A stretch of DNA of 37,266 nt from NCBI GenBank assembly GCA_038880255.1, contig JAVZSA010000010.1:1-37266 (forward strand), given 5' to 3'. The stretch comes from ARK-15 sp038880255 (GTDB lineage Archaea; Thermoplasmatota; Thermoplasmata; Thermoplasmatales; ARK-15). Shown here piece by piece: positions 24,377-33,832 of this stretch. The position numbers were made by a program, and so were the translations under genes. Every line of letters starts with the position of its first letter. The first letter of the stretch is position 1. The notes under the pieces were generated by a model, which saw only the letters and a program-made list of their open reading frames with translations, made no database searches and was not told the origin of the DNA.

Positions 24377-26628
24377 TTTCCCAGCCCCTTCAAATTATAT
24401 TCACATTTTGGATTAACACATAATTTTTTTTCATTTTTCCCATTTTTTACAATTATTATAGGTGCACCACAGTATGGGCATTTTTCTAAAGTAGGAATAA
24501 TATCCCCTTTTTGGGGAAGGGGATAAACAACATTGCATTTTGGATAGTTACTGCAACCAACGAATCTCTTTCCATTCTTTGATTGTCTAATAATAAGATC
24601 TCCCCCATCTTTTGGACATTCACCTAGAAAATCCTTTTTTCTATTAAAACTACATTTTGGATCAATGCACCTCAATTCTACACTTTGTCCTCTCCTTATT
24701 ATTTTTATTAATGGCAAACCACAGACAGGACATTTCTCTGATGTTATTTCTATCTTACCTGTCTTTGGAAGATAATATTTGAAATCACATTCAGGATATC
24801 TCGAACATTGAATGTATCTATAATTTTTATTTTTATAGAGATGCAACTGAGCACCGCATTTTGGACATTTGCCCATTTCCCTATATTCATCAAGGGCATT
24901 TTTTAGAAAATCACTTATGTTTTTTTCATTCATCAAAAGTTCCCTTAAAACTTTTTTTAGCATTTCTTTAGATTCCCTTACCACATTTTCCTTTTTTAAT
25001 TCACCTCGTTCAATTCCGTTCATGTCGATTTCGAGTTTTGCTGTCATATCAGGTTTCACAGCATTAACATTGTTTATTTCCATTGCTTCTACAATTGCCA
25101 TCCCTATTGGCGTAGGTTTGATAGCTTGGCCTTCAATATAATTTCTTTCATATAATTTCTCAATTATTTCATGTCTAGTACTCTTTGTTCCCAAATTTAA
25201 TCTTTCCATTTCTTTGATAAGTGAAGCCTGTGTATATCTTTCAGGTGGCTTTGTATATTTTTCAAGTAACAATATACTTTCTACGTTCACATATTCATCT
25301 AGATTAGGTATTTCTTTTTCCTTTATTCTAAGGAAAGGATAATATTTCATCCATCCTTCTTTTATAATTTTAGTACCCTTTACATTGAATATTTCATCCT
25401 TAATTGAAATCTTGAGGTCTGTGTTCAATACCTTTGCATCAGGTGCAAGTGTGGCAAAAAACCTCCTTACAACAAGATCATACAATTTTAAATAATCACC
25501 CTTAAGCTCTCCACTTTTAATTGCTTTAACAGGGTAAATTGGAGGGTGATCAGTTGTTTCGACCTTTCCCCTTGATGGTTTTATTGTATCCTGCGAAAGT
25601 ATTTCTTTAGCATCTTCAGAATATGGTGAATTTAAAAATTTTTCAAGTATTGATTTAAGATGAATAGTTCTTGGATAAACAGTATTATCAGTTCTTGGGT
25701 AAGAAATGTAACCATGGGAATATAGATCTTCAGCAATGTTCATTGCTTTAGCTACGGACATTCCTAACTTTGTTGATTCCCTTAAAAATTCTGTTGTATT
25801 AAATGGAGGAGGTGGCCTTAAATTATATTCAACAAACTTTTTATCAATTATTTTACCAATTTTTTCTTCTTTAATTTTATTATAAATGTTTATAGGCTCT
25901 TGTGTAAAAGGATTTTTTTCATGACTTCCAACAAACTTTATGCCTTTTTCAATAAAGTTTGCTTCTATATCCCAATATTTTTTTGGGACAAAAGAAATTA
26001 TTTCCTTTTCTCTATCAACAATGAGTGCTAATGTGGGGCTTTGCACCCTACCAACAGAAAGAAAATTTTTCCATTTTTGTCCAGTGATAAGTGAAAAAAA
26101 TCTTGTAAGAACAGCACCCCATACAAGATCTATGTATTGCCTGGATTCGGCAGAATCTGCCAGATTATCGTTTATTTCTGTAATATTTTTAAATGCTTCC
26201 ATTATTTCTTCTTTAGTTAATGAACTAAATTTTGCCCTTTTTACAATCCCCTTATACTTTGCAATTCTTATTGCTTCTCTACCAATAAGTTCACCTTCTC
26301 TATCATAATCCGTTGCAACTATTACCTGATCTGCATCTTTCATTAGTTCTCTCAAAAAAGATACAAGATTTTTGAATTTTTCAACTATTACCGGCTCGAT
26401 ATTTATCAATGTTTCTAAGTCTTCCTTATTCCAATTTCTATATTCTTCAGGATAGTCGAGTTCAACTATATGTCCTTTTAGGCCTAAAACAAAGTATTCA
26501 ATATCATTAATCTTAAATGTAAAATATCTAATATTCTTTTTAGATTCTCTTTTATATTTTCCTTCGGAAAGGAAATATGCTATCCTTTCTGCAACGCTAT
26601 ATTTTTCTGCAATTATTACAATTTTCAT
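24373..26628 (-). CDS. topA: DNA topoisomerase I (type IA)
   Basis: The 751-residue protein relaxes negative supercoils. An N-terminal Toprim domain has IIAEKYSVAERIA and the acidic TDYDREGELIG. The catalytic Tyr310 is in YISYPRTDN. Four C-terminal zinc ribbons follow (pairs beginning CPKCGAQL, CPVCGLPL, CPKDGGDL and CPYCGAPI); in the third the first knuckle reads CPKD rather than CxxC. I chose the ATG at 26628, with GGTG ahead of it. The frame extends 40 hydrophobic codons further, but homologues begin at MKIVIIAEK. It is not reverse gyrase, since there is no helicase domain. Confidence 0.95.
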   Translation of the reverse strand: MKIVIIAEKYSVAERIAYFLSEGKYKRESKKNIRYFTFKINDIEYFVLGLKGHIVELDYPEEYRNWNKEDLETLINIEPVIVEKFKNLVSFLRELMKDADQVIVATDYDREGELIGREAIRIAKYKGIVKRAKFSSLTKEEIMEAFKNITEINDNLADSAESRQYIDLVWGAVLTRFFSLITGQKWKNFLSVGRVQSPTLALIVDREKEIISFVPKKYWDIEANFIEKGIKFVGSHEKNPFTQEPINIYNKIKEEKIGKIIDKKFVEYNLRPPPPFNTTEFLRESTKLGMSVAKAMNIAEDLYSHGYISYPRTDNTVYPRTIHLKSILEKFLNSPYSEDAKEILSQDTIKPSRGKVETTDHPPIYPVKAIKSGELKGDYLKLYDLVVRRFFATLAPDAKVLNTDLKISIKDEIFNVKGTKIIKEGWMKYYPFLRIKEKEIPNLDEYVNVESILLLEKYTKPPERYTQASLIKEMERLNLGTKSTRHEIIEKLYERNYIEGQAIKPTPIGMAIVEAMEINNVNAVKPDMTAKLEIDMNGIERGELKKENVVRESKEMLKKVLRELLMNEKNISDFLKNALDEYREMGKCPKCGAQLHLYKNKNYRYIQCSRYPECDFKYYLPKTGKIEITSEKCPVCGLPLIKIIRRGQSVELRCIDPKCSFNRKKDFLGECPKDGGDLIIRQSKNGKRFVGCSNYPKCNVVYPLPQKGDIIPTLEKCPYCGAPIIIVKNGKNEKKLCVNPKCEYNLKGLGK

Positions 26629-26975
26629 TTTCACACCTACGATAATATAAATTAATATTATAATTTCTATGCAAAACATAAAAATCTTTATTAAATTTGT
26701 GATACATTTTATATCACTAAGTATAAAATAAATAACAATATTAACCATTCCTTTAATTCCATATTTACACCCTAATACTTTATATATTCAATATTATGTG
26801 ATGGTTCTTATGTGTTTTCTTTGTTTTAATTATTTTTGCTAACTTTTAATTTTCAATTTATTGAAAAGAATTCTTATAAACCGAAATTATATTAAATAAT
26901 TATTCAATATGATTAATTGAGGTAAATTTGGATAGAATAAAAATATGAAATAAATCTTAGGATGTAAATATTAGT
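26629..26975. other. AT-rich gap between topA and tRNA-Arg
   Basis: About 350 bases with no convincing gene. It must hold the topA promoter (minus strand) and the tRNA-Arg promoter (plus strand). Several TATA-like stretches occur but none at an ideal distance. I see no repeat or RNA structure. Confidence 0.4.
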
Positions 26976-27048
26976 GGGCCTGTGGGGTAGTGGATTATCC
27001 TGAGGGACTTCGGATTCCTCGACCCGGGTTCGACTCCCGGCAGGCCCG
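26976..27048 (+). tRNA. tRNA-Arg (anticodon TCG)
   Basis: Acceptor GGGCCTG pairs with CAGGCCC (discriminator G). Anticodon stem AGGGA/TTCCT (one G-T pair) closes loop CTTCGGA with anticodon TCG at 27010-27012, and T arm CCGGG/CCCGG closes TTCGACT. The variable loop appears one base short. It marks the edge of the degraded, accessory-looking region to the right. Confidence 0.92.
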
Positions 27049-27285
27049 TTTAAAATTTCAGAATGTTTCAATAAGGAAATTATAAGTAATCTAGAAATTT
27101 AAATTTAAAAATAAAATTATAAAAGATTAGGATAAATTTTTAAGAATATTTGAAAATATTCAATTATAAAAGATTTGATGGGCCATAAGCAAATAATTAT
27201 ATCGTACTTAATATATCTAAATTTTTAATATCATTTTTATTGTGAAAATTTGATTATTAATAAAAGAAATTAAATCAAATCCAAA

Positions 27286-30200
27286 TCACCTTTTTTTTTT
27301 TAAAATTTTTAGCGTCTTCTTAATTTCTTTAAGTTTTATGTCAGTAAACCCGTAAAGAGTTGCAAATGCCTAATCAATTTAATCTTTGATTTCTGATAGA
27401 TTTTTTAATAGTTTTTCTTTCTTTTTGTTAGTGGATTATTTTGGAAGTTCATGAGCTTTTGGGAGAGTTTTGAAAGTTTGAAGTAGGGTATGCTGGATCG
27501 ATCTAATGTGTAGATATTTAATTTTTTATGTCCCTAATTACCATGTATACAGCATATAATTCTATAATAGAGGTATTCAATAAACCTGAAAAGTAATATC
27601 CTCCTGTTTCTTGTTCATCATTTAATGTGATAATCACCACTGTATGAGTAAGAATGATGTGCTTCTTATCACTACAATTATTCTCAATGCTTTTTATTAC
27701 GGAAGTATGAAATGACCATCTCGCTGTCTTGCTAAAATTTCCATCCATACAACTTTATATGGCGTAAAGGAAATCATCAATATTGAAATGGAAACTATAT
27801 CATATTATATCTTTATCGATGAGTTTATTCAAACTTCATTGTTCCAGCTCGATTTTAAATTTTAAGAAATACTCGTAAGTTTTTTTGTAGTCTGTTTTCA
27901 TTTACAATATAGGATAGCTTTTTCCTTTTTTATCTATTGGGATGACGATATACCCTGTTCTTGGTTTTAGCTTACTATTTTTTGACTTCTTTGCCTCTTA
28001 TTAAAGGATAAACTAAATCATAATCTATAACCTGGTGCTCATGCTTAATTTTTTTCTTTTGACTCAATAACTGATGATTGATGATTAATAAGCCAGGGTT
28101 CTGTTCAGAAATTATTTTTATGCAATACAACCCATTTAAGATGGTGTTTACCTCTTCGTAAGCTTTATACTGCAGAGAAACACCGCTTACTTTTTCAAGA
28201 GCTATTTCAACTTTTTCGTTTATCATCATATGGCGTTTCTAGACTATTTTTTAATCTAAGTGAATATGATATCAAATTTTTTTGTTATCTTGTCAAACTT
28301 CGCTTAGCTCCATATCGACGTTATCGCATCTTTATTAGGATTATGCTACATTATGGATAGTATCAGGAATTTTGTTTTCTCCTTTTTTCAATAAAAATCA
28401 TAAATGTTCTATTCTCAGCACCTTCTAAGGGGATAGAATTCGACCAAATCGTGAATTTTTGTAATTTTCCATGGAGTTTCATGTTTTTCATCAATCACTT
28501 TACTTTTTGCTAAGAATTTTCCAAATCCGGCATTAACTTGAGTTTTGTATGCGGTAAACGATATTAAATAGGAGAATTTCCCATTATTTTTAACGTATCG
28601 ATCAAGACAACGAAGTGTGAATAAACGTTACCATATAATTTTTAACCTTTTCTTAAACCTCATATTTTTTGTTGTTTTCATGAAACCGGAATAATTCTAT
28701 AGGTCCTTAGTGTTTTCCTTATATTACTTTGTTAAGTTATCCCAGTTAATCTACGATAGATTACCTATAACAAAATCAAATATTCCCATCAAAAGCTGTG
28801 CAAATGAGTTCTTGAGAAGTCTTACCCATATCTTATTCATACCTGCTATTTCGATTAGCAAAATCCTCTTGTATAATAGGGCTATATAATCTGAGCTTTT
28901 TAGTCTAATTTTATCAACTTCCTGGATGCAAATTCTTGAAGGTCTTTCTCAGAATATTTATTTTTTTCACATTCTTTTATTAAGGAGGGAACTGTATATA
29001 ACAAATTTTAATCAATAACCTCATACAGTTATCCGAATTCGCCTTCTAATGTATTGAAGACACACTTCCGGTTGACTTGTATATGTTGCTTTTCTGCTCA
29101 CGAATATAGAATCCAGAGGATAGACAGGTATCTCTATTCCTTCACTGGGGCGATATATCAGTAAATTCTCAAGAGCTATCAAATAGTTGTCTTTTGAATC
29201 AAAGATCACTAAATGATCCAAGTCCACACCTTTTGCATTGTTACAAACTTTTTGAAGCAAAGTTCTTTTTTCAACAAAATGTAACTCAGCGTATTCGTTA
29301 ATTCTTTTTATTGCTAAAACCGAAAATGCTCCTGAAATGCAAGAGTGGTCTATTGTTTTTAATTCTAGATTCTCATTGTAACCTACCTCATCTAATGACA
29401 GTTCCATAAGTTAGTCAAAAGTGAAATATTCACCCAATTTATGCCTATTAACTTTTGGGATCACATTTTAATACAATCTTTTGAATAGGTCTTTGACGCT
29501 TTCACGAGTCTGTTTTACTGTCACTGGTTCATAGTATATCAAATTAATTAGAATTTTACATATTTTTTACATATTGGTCTTACAATTTCGTTATTCTTTT
29601 CGCCAAGATACCATGCAAAATAATCTACTTTAAAGAGGGTCTTTATGCCTATTTTAAGAAAAATTCCACATTTTTCTAAATCCCGTAATTCGGCGATAAA
29701 CTCATTTTTCCCCTTGTAATATGCTTCTTCTAACATTATCAAATAGTAATAACATGATGCTTTCGGTAAACAATGTTACATCCTAGAAGTCCGAAGTTTC
29801 ATCAGATTTGTATAATAGGTATGAACTGAAAACATCAGTTTCTCAAAATCAACCTCATTCTTTCCCTTCAGGTTATAATAATCAATCAAACCCATCAATT
29901 TATTTGGTGAGTATGCACAAACTTGAGAAAATACTCGCTATCAATCATTTTATAATATCATAGTCCATGAGGATTTGGGATCAGATAATGCATTATACAG
30001 ATTTAACATCGCCTCTTTACTTACTTTGCCTTTAGGTCCAAAATCCTGGAGTAATAATTTCACATTTGTTAGCTTTTCTTTAAGCTTCTTATTGCTTCCA
30101 ATAAGCGCATCACATTTTAGACATTTACTTAAAGATGTTCATTTTATTTATTCTCATTATTTTTTCTGAATATGATAAAAAATATTTTTTCATCCAGTAT

Positions 30201-30624
30201 TACTTCAAAATATCGCCAATAATATCCTGGCTCCTCTGCATCCTCAACATTATATTTTTTGATTAGGTCTTTCCCTTTCTTGAATCCTCTTTTACTATCT
30301 AATTAACCAGAGTTTTATATTCTATAATCATTGTGTTGTAAAAGGAAGAATTTCTTACATATGAGATTTTATGAGTGTGCTCATAAAATGCCTATTGAAT
30401 ACCCATTTTCTTGCAACAGAATCCAGTAATGTTTTGACGCGTATCTTGAGTTCTTTCTCATTCTTTGCTTCTGAGTCATGTTTCCTTATCTCGTTAAAAA
30501 TGTCTTGAACTTCTGATTCTTCCCTTATAGTTTCTTCATCGGTTATTATGTATATCTTCCATTTTGGTATCATATTCGAACTCAATTTCGCCTCTCTTTC
30601 CTCTGGTTGAATCATTTTACTCAT
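27286..30624 (-). pseudogene. Decayed type IIG-like adenine DNA methylase/restriction enzyme
   Basis: No intact gene exists here, but translated pieces in all three minus frames line up in order with one long family, the Eco57I/type IIG-like methylases with N-terminal nuclease and C-terminal specificity domain. The order is: N-terminus at 30624 with KELKIRVKTLLD; MIIEYK (nuclease block) near 30320; GEYFTFD then IDHSCISG (motif I, 29350-29330, normally DPACGSG); GNLS then stop (28765-28751, normally GNPPW); NTILNGLYCI and YPLIRGKEVKK then stop (28229-27975); FTPYKVVWMEI near 27760; SGLLNTS; and a C-terminus LKEIKKTLKILKK ending at 27286. Total length is about 1110 codons, as expected. I count at least a dozen stops and frameshifts. 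A ribosome binding site (AAGGAAAAA) still precedes the ATG. Confidence 0.85.
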
Positions 30625-30915
30625 GTTTATTTTTCCTTTTAATGACGAAGTTTCCTTGTATATTGTTTTTATGAAACGTTGGAAACGTTGAAGGTAAACT
30701 CACTGAGGCCTTGATGGACAATTATCCCTGACTTTCTAACTCACATATTATAAAGCAAGTTTTAATATTGTTGTTTTTATATATATGGGTATTCTCAGAA
30801 ATAAGTTTTTTTAGATCTTCAATTACTCGAAACACTTCTTGAAGTCTCTGAGTATATTCGACAGTAGAATATCGCCCAGATATTATTTGATTTTAAACGA
30901 ATTTAATTTTGGAAA
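30625..30915. other. Non-coding gap upstream of the decayed methylase
   Basis: About 290 AT-rich bases. A 9-base tandem repeat (GAAACGTTG twice, 30673-30690) lies about 50 bases before the pseudogene ATG, a possible old operator. Weak plus-strand traces of recombinase coding sequence may reach back to about 30810 but contain stops. Confidence 0.4.
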
Positions 30916-31144
30916 ATGGTTCAAAAATATGTTTCTCACACAGTATTGAAGAAAGTTCATCCTTATATATTCTCACGTAGTCTGGCTATTCATTTACTTG
31001 AAAATAGAGTTCCAATTCCCCATTATAGGTCTAAGACTTGGCCGTTTAAATATATATACAACAATGAAAACATATTCATTTGTGAGGACAGAGATACAGA
31101 GAAAGATTGTGGAAAATGCGTTAAATGAAGAGGCTGCCCAATAA
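30916..31144 (+). pseudogene. Tyrosine recombinase/integrase, C-terminal remnant
   Basis: The first frame reads KKVHPYIFSRSLAIHLLENR, which corresponds to the integrase block H-P-H-x-x-R-H-S-x-A-x-H-L-L-E. After a +1 frameshift near 31025, a second frame gives LGRLNIYTTMKTYSFV and ends at 31144, matching the L-G-H-x-x-x-x-T-T-x-x-Y segment with the nucleophile Tyr. The catalytic Arg and the His of LGH are both lost (Ser, Arg). The N-terminal half is missing or unreadable. It is on the strand opposite to the flanking genes. It supports arrival of this region by site-specific integration. Confidence 0.7.
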
Positions 31145-31312
31145 TCACCTATCTCCCACAATAATCATATTCACGCCATCGACTGTATCTCTTAAATGTA
31201 TCTATTTTCTTAAATTTTTTTTAACTTATAGAATGTGTTAATAAAGTGAACTTTTGGACAACTTTCTAGGTATGAACATTTTATGCTATGTTAGGCAGAA
31301 CGGTGGCAATTC

Positions 31313-33832
31313 TCATTTAAGCTCCTCGTATTCAACACTAATTTTTGCTTGATTTATTGCCTCCTTAATCTTATCTTCATATTCCGAATGCGCCATCTCT
31401 CCATCTTGTGCAGATATTTCAACTCTTACATTTACCTGTTTAAAGTTTTTTTGAATGTTGTTAACTATTTTTACAAAATCATATAATTTACCAAAAGGAA
31501 CAATCAATTTAAGGTTAATATTATTATATTTTTCTTTTGGTTTAACAATGTCTTGTAATTCCTCCTTTCTTTTTATTTCCTCATTTTCAAGTTTCTTTTT
31601 TTGCTCAGGTTTAGGCGAACACAATTCTGCTCTGATTATAATTTCCTCCTCTCCTATTTCAGGAGAAAATTCTTCTTTAAAATGACTGCAGACAGTTTTC
31701 CCATCTTCTATAACTCCAACGCCAAACAATCCTTGACTGACGCCTTCTTTTATACACTTTTTAAGCACATCATCTGAAACAATCCTTATCTCTCCGGGTG
31801 TTTTATAAAAGGATTCAAGAATATTTCTTGTTTTAACATAATCCCTATCTTTGAGGTATTTTTCCTTAAGAGTTAAAGCGCTTAATTTTTCAAGAATTTC
31901 ACCCTCATTTCTAAGCCTTTCATATACCTCTCTATTTATGGTAACATCTGCTCCATAAGTAGGGATTCCTAAATCAATTTCTTTAAATTCATTCTTCGAA
32001 GGGAGCAATATAAGACGATAGAGACTTCTTATGCGTTCTTTTACTTCATCTTCGGCTTTTTTTATTTTGTCTCTTACTTCCTTTCTCTGCTCATCAGTAA
32101 TATGGAGTGTTTTATCTTCTTCAATAAAGTGCCATGCAAGTTTTTCTTTCAAGAAAATATCAAAGTTTATTCTCTCAGATTCTAATGGACAGAGAAATAT
32201 AAGGGTATTGCGGTAAACCCTTGGGCGTTCTCCGTAATTTTCCAAAATATCTTTGCATTTCTTATGATTTGTTAGGATAACCAGTTTCAACCTCGTTGTG
32301 TCAGAAATCTCTCTGGGATTGTCAGGCCAGATATAAATATCAAAGTATTCTTTTGTAAGGCTATTGGTTAAAAGATTTTTTTCTTCTGATTTAAGCTGTT
32401 CTGCTTCTATATTCTCCATTTTAATCAAATGTATGCGATTTAGGTTTGGTTGGTTTGTAAAGAACAATCCCACATCGGAAATATAAATAAGATTGTCTCT
32501 TAATTTTGACACTGCTTCTTCAACTATATTACTGGGGGTAGAAAGGTCAGCACATGAGAGCTTTACATCGTTAATAGTTGCTCCCCGATCTCCTCTGCCA
32601 GAAAACGAATACATAAAAATTGCAATTGCAGATTTTGTTCCAAATGAAAATGATGAATAAGCATCTCCAAGACTCCTATCCACATTTTTAGCACCGGCCT
32701 CACTTGAAGTTATGTCCGCAGCAATAATACTGTTATATTCCTGGCCAATATGTTTTATAAATTCCATTCTTATCTCATCATTTTTCAGATCGAAATCTCC
32801 TAATCTGATGAATGGGATATCTGAATTCTTTAGTGAGTGTACAACAAGAGCAAGGATTCTCAACACACCCCTTGTTCTTTGAAAGCTGGGAATACTTCCC
32901 CACCGTTTGTACAGAACATCAATTACTTCAGGCTGGAATGGAAAACTTTTTATGAACCTCTCACGATAATTTATTTTATCCACCCCCTCGGGAAGTATTT
33001 TTTCTCTTTCTGCATATTTCAAAAACTCTTCTATTGTTTTTCTTGCCTCTTCTTCTTTAACTTCACTGAAAAGTCTTCTTCTGATCACATCTGATATTTC
33101 TTCATCTTGCACTGGAGTGTAAACCTTCTCCATTCTTCCTAAGATATTTTGAAGTTCCTGCAAGAGTTTTTCAGATTTTTCATCTTGGTAAAGATTACTT
33201 GAAGGAAGAGAAACAATTAAAATGGTTTTATCCAATGTTTTTACTATGCCGGTTAGGTCTTGAAGAAATGCGATAGTTTGAATGGCAAGATTTGAATCCC
33301 CAACCTTAACTCCAAGTGCTTTGACTGCTATATACTCGTGGATTTCATCTAATAAAATCATAAGAGGTTGATGCCTTTGAAGAACATCTCTTAATTTTTC
33401 GCCACCAGGCGTTACCTTGCCTTTTAAATTTTCTATTCTCCCCTCAAGTTGTCTTTCTATCTCTTCCCAGAGAGTAGGTTCATTTTCGCCTGCTGAGAAT
33501 TTATCACCAGAAAAGACTATAACGTTGATTCCCAATTTCTTTGCTTTGTGATAGAGTGCAATTAAAGAATGCGTCTTTCCACCGCCAAAAGGGGTTTGAA
33601 TCTGGATAATTGGGTCACCGCCATTTCCTCTAAGCCTTTTCTCTGCAATATCCAAAATATTTTTTAATCCAGAAGTTAAGTATGTTTTCTTAAAGAATAT
33701 ATCGGGATCCTGATATTCTTCTGGCGCCCTCCTTTTAAACACCTCCCATAAGTCAGCTGCAAAGACATCCATTGTAAGCCTACCCTCAAGTATATCCTTA
33801 TGGGGTATTGCTATGGTTGAAAATGGTTTCAT
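31313..33832 (-). CDS. DUF499 AAA+ ATPase of a methyltransferase-linked system
   Basis: The 839-residue protein has an N-terminal P-loop ATPase with Walker A TPFGGGKT (80-87), Walker B MILLDEIHEY (Asp162, Glu163) and a helical C-terminal half with a long charged coiled region (about 700-760). This is the DUF499 family (COG1483), which recurs next to DUF1156 methylases and, as I recall, resembles the BrxC/PglY ATPases of BREX. It is somewhat shorter than usual for the family (about 1000). Its ATG overlaps the methyltransferase stop. The likely role is ATP-driven target sensing or remodelling in a defence system; this is inferred. Confidence 0.85.
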   Translation of the reverse strand: MKPFSTIAIPHKDILEGRLTMDVFAADLWEVFKRRAPEEYQDPDIFFKKTYLTSGLKNILDIAEKRLRGNGGDPIIQIQTPFGGGKTHSLIALYHKAKKLGINVIVFSGDKFSAGENEPTLWEEIERQLEGRIENLKGKVTPGGEKLRDVLQRHQPLMILLDEIHEYIAVKALGVKVGDSNLAIQTIAFLQDLTGIVKTLDKTILIVSLPSSNLYQDEKSEKLLQELQNILGRMEKVYTPVQDEEISDVIRRRLFSEVKEEEARKTIEEFLKYAEREKILPEGVDKINYRERFIKSFPFQPEVIDVLYKRWGSIPSFQRTRGVLRILALVVHSLKNSDIPFIRLGDFDLKNDEIRMEFIKHIGQEYNSIIAADITSSEAGAKNVDRSLGDAYSSFSFGTKSAIAIFMYSFSGRGDRGATINDVKLSCADLSTPSNIVEEAVSKLRDNLIYISDVGLFFTNQPNLNRIHLIKMENIEAEQLKSEEKNLLTNSLTKEYFDIYIWPDNPREISDTTRLKLVILTNHKKCKDILENYGERPRVYRNTLIFLCPLESERINFDIFLKEKLAWHFIEEDKTLHITDEQRKEVRDKIKKAEDEVKERIRSLYRLILLPSKNEFKEIDLGIPTYGADVTINREVYERLRNEGEILEKLSALTLKEKYLKDRDYVKTRNILESFYKTPGEIRIVSDDVLKKCIKEGVSQGLFGVGVIEDGKTVCSHFKEEFSPEIGEEEIIIRAELCSPKPEQKKKLENEEIKRKEELQDIVKPKEKYNNINLKLIVPFGKLYDFVKIVNNIQKNFKQVNVRVEISAQDGEMAHSEYEDKIKEAINQAKISVEYEELK

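Noticed and set aside
26629..26748. 40-residue hydrophobic N-terminal extension of topoisomerase I
   Set aside because: Homologues start at MKIVIIAEK; the extension is low-complexity I/Y/F-rich sequence as expected from AT-rich non-coding DNA, and GGTG lies just ahead of the internal ATG.
27291..27300. T10 tract as a terminator of a plus-strand gene
   Set aside because: On the minus strand it is the poly-A part of the Lys-rich C-terminal codons of the methylase pseudogene, and no plus-strand gene precedes it apart from the tRNA 240 bases away.
27518..28229. Two minus-strand open frames (27518-27748, 27975-28229) as small genes
   Set aside because: Both read as consecutive parts of the specificity domain of the same decayed methylase.
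29021..29407. 128-codon minus-strand open frame as a separate gene
   Set aside because: It continues the methylase pseudogene reading (motif I region) and starts at an internal Met after a stop; it is a fragment, not a gene.
29975..30169. 64-codon plus-strand open frame
   Set aside because: It is antisense to the pseudogene region that reads LLLQDFGPKGKV on the minus strand; no ribosome binding site or family likeness.
27049..31312. Second copy of the tRNA-Arg 3' end as attachment site
   Set aside because: I searched by eye for the CCGGGTTCGACTCCCGG segment and found no other copy in the window.
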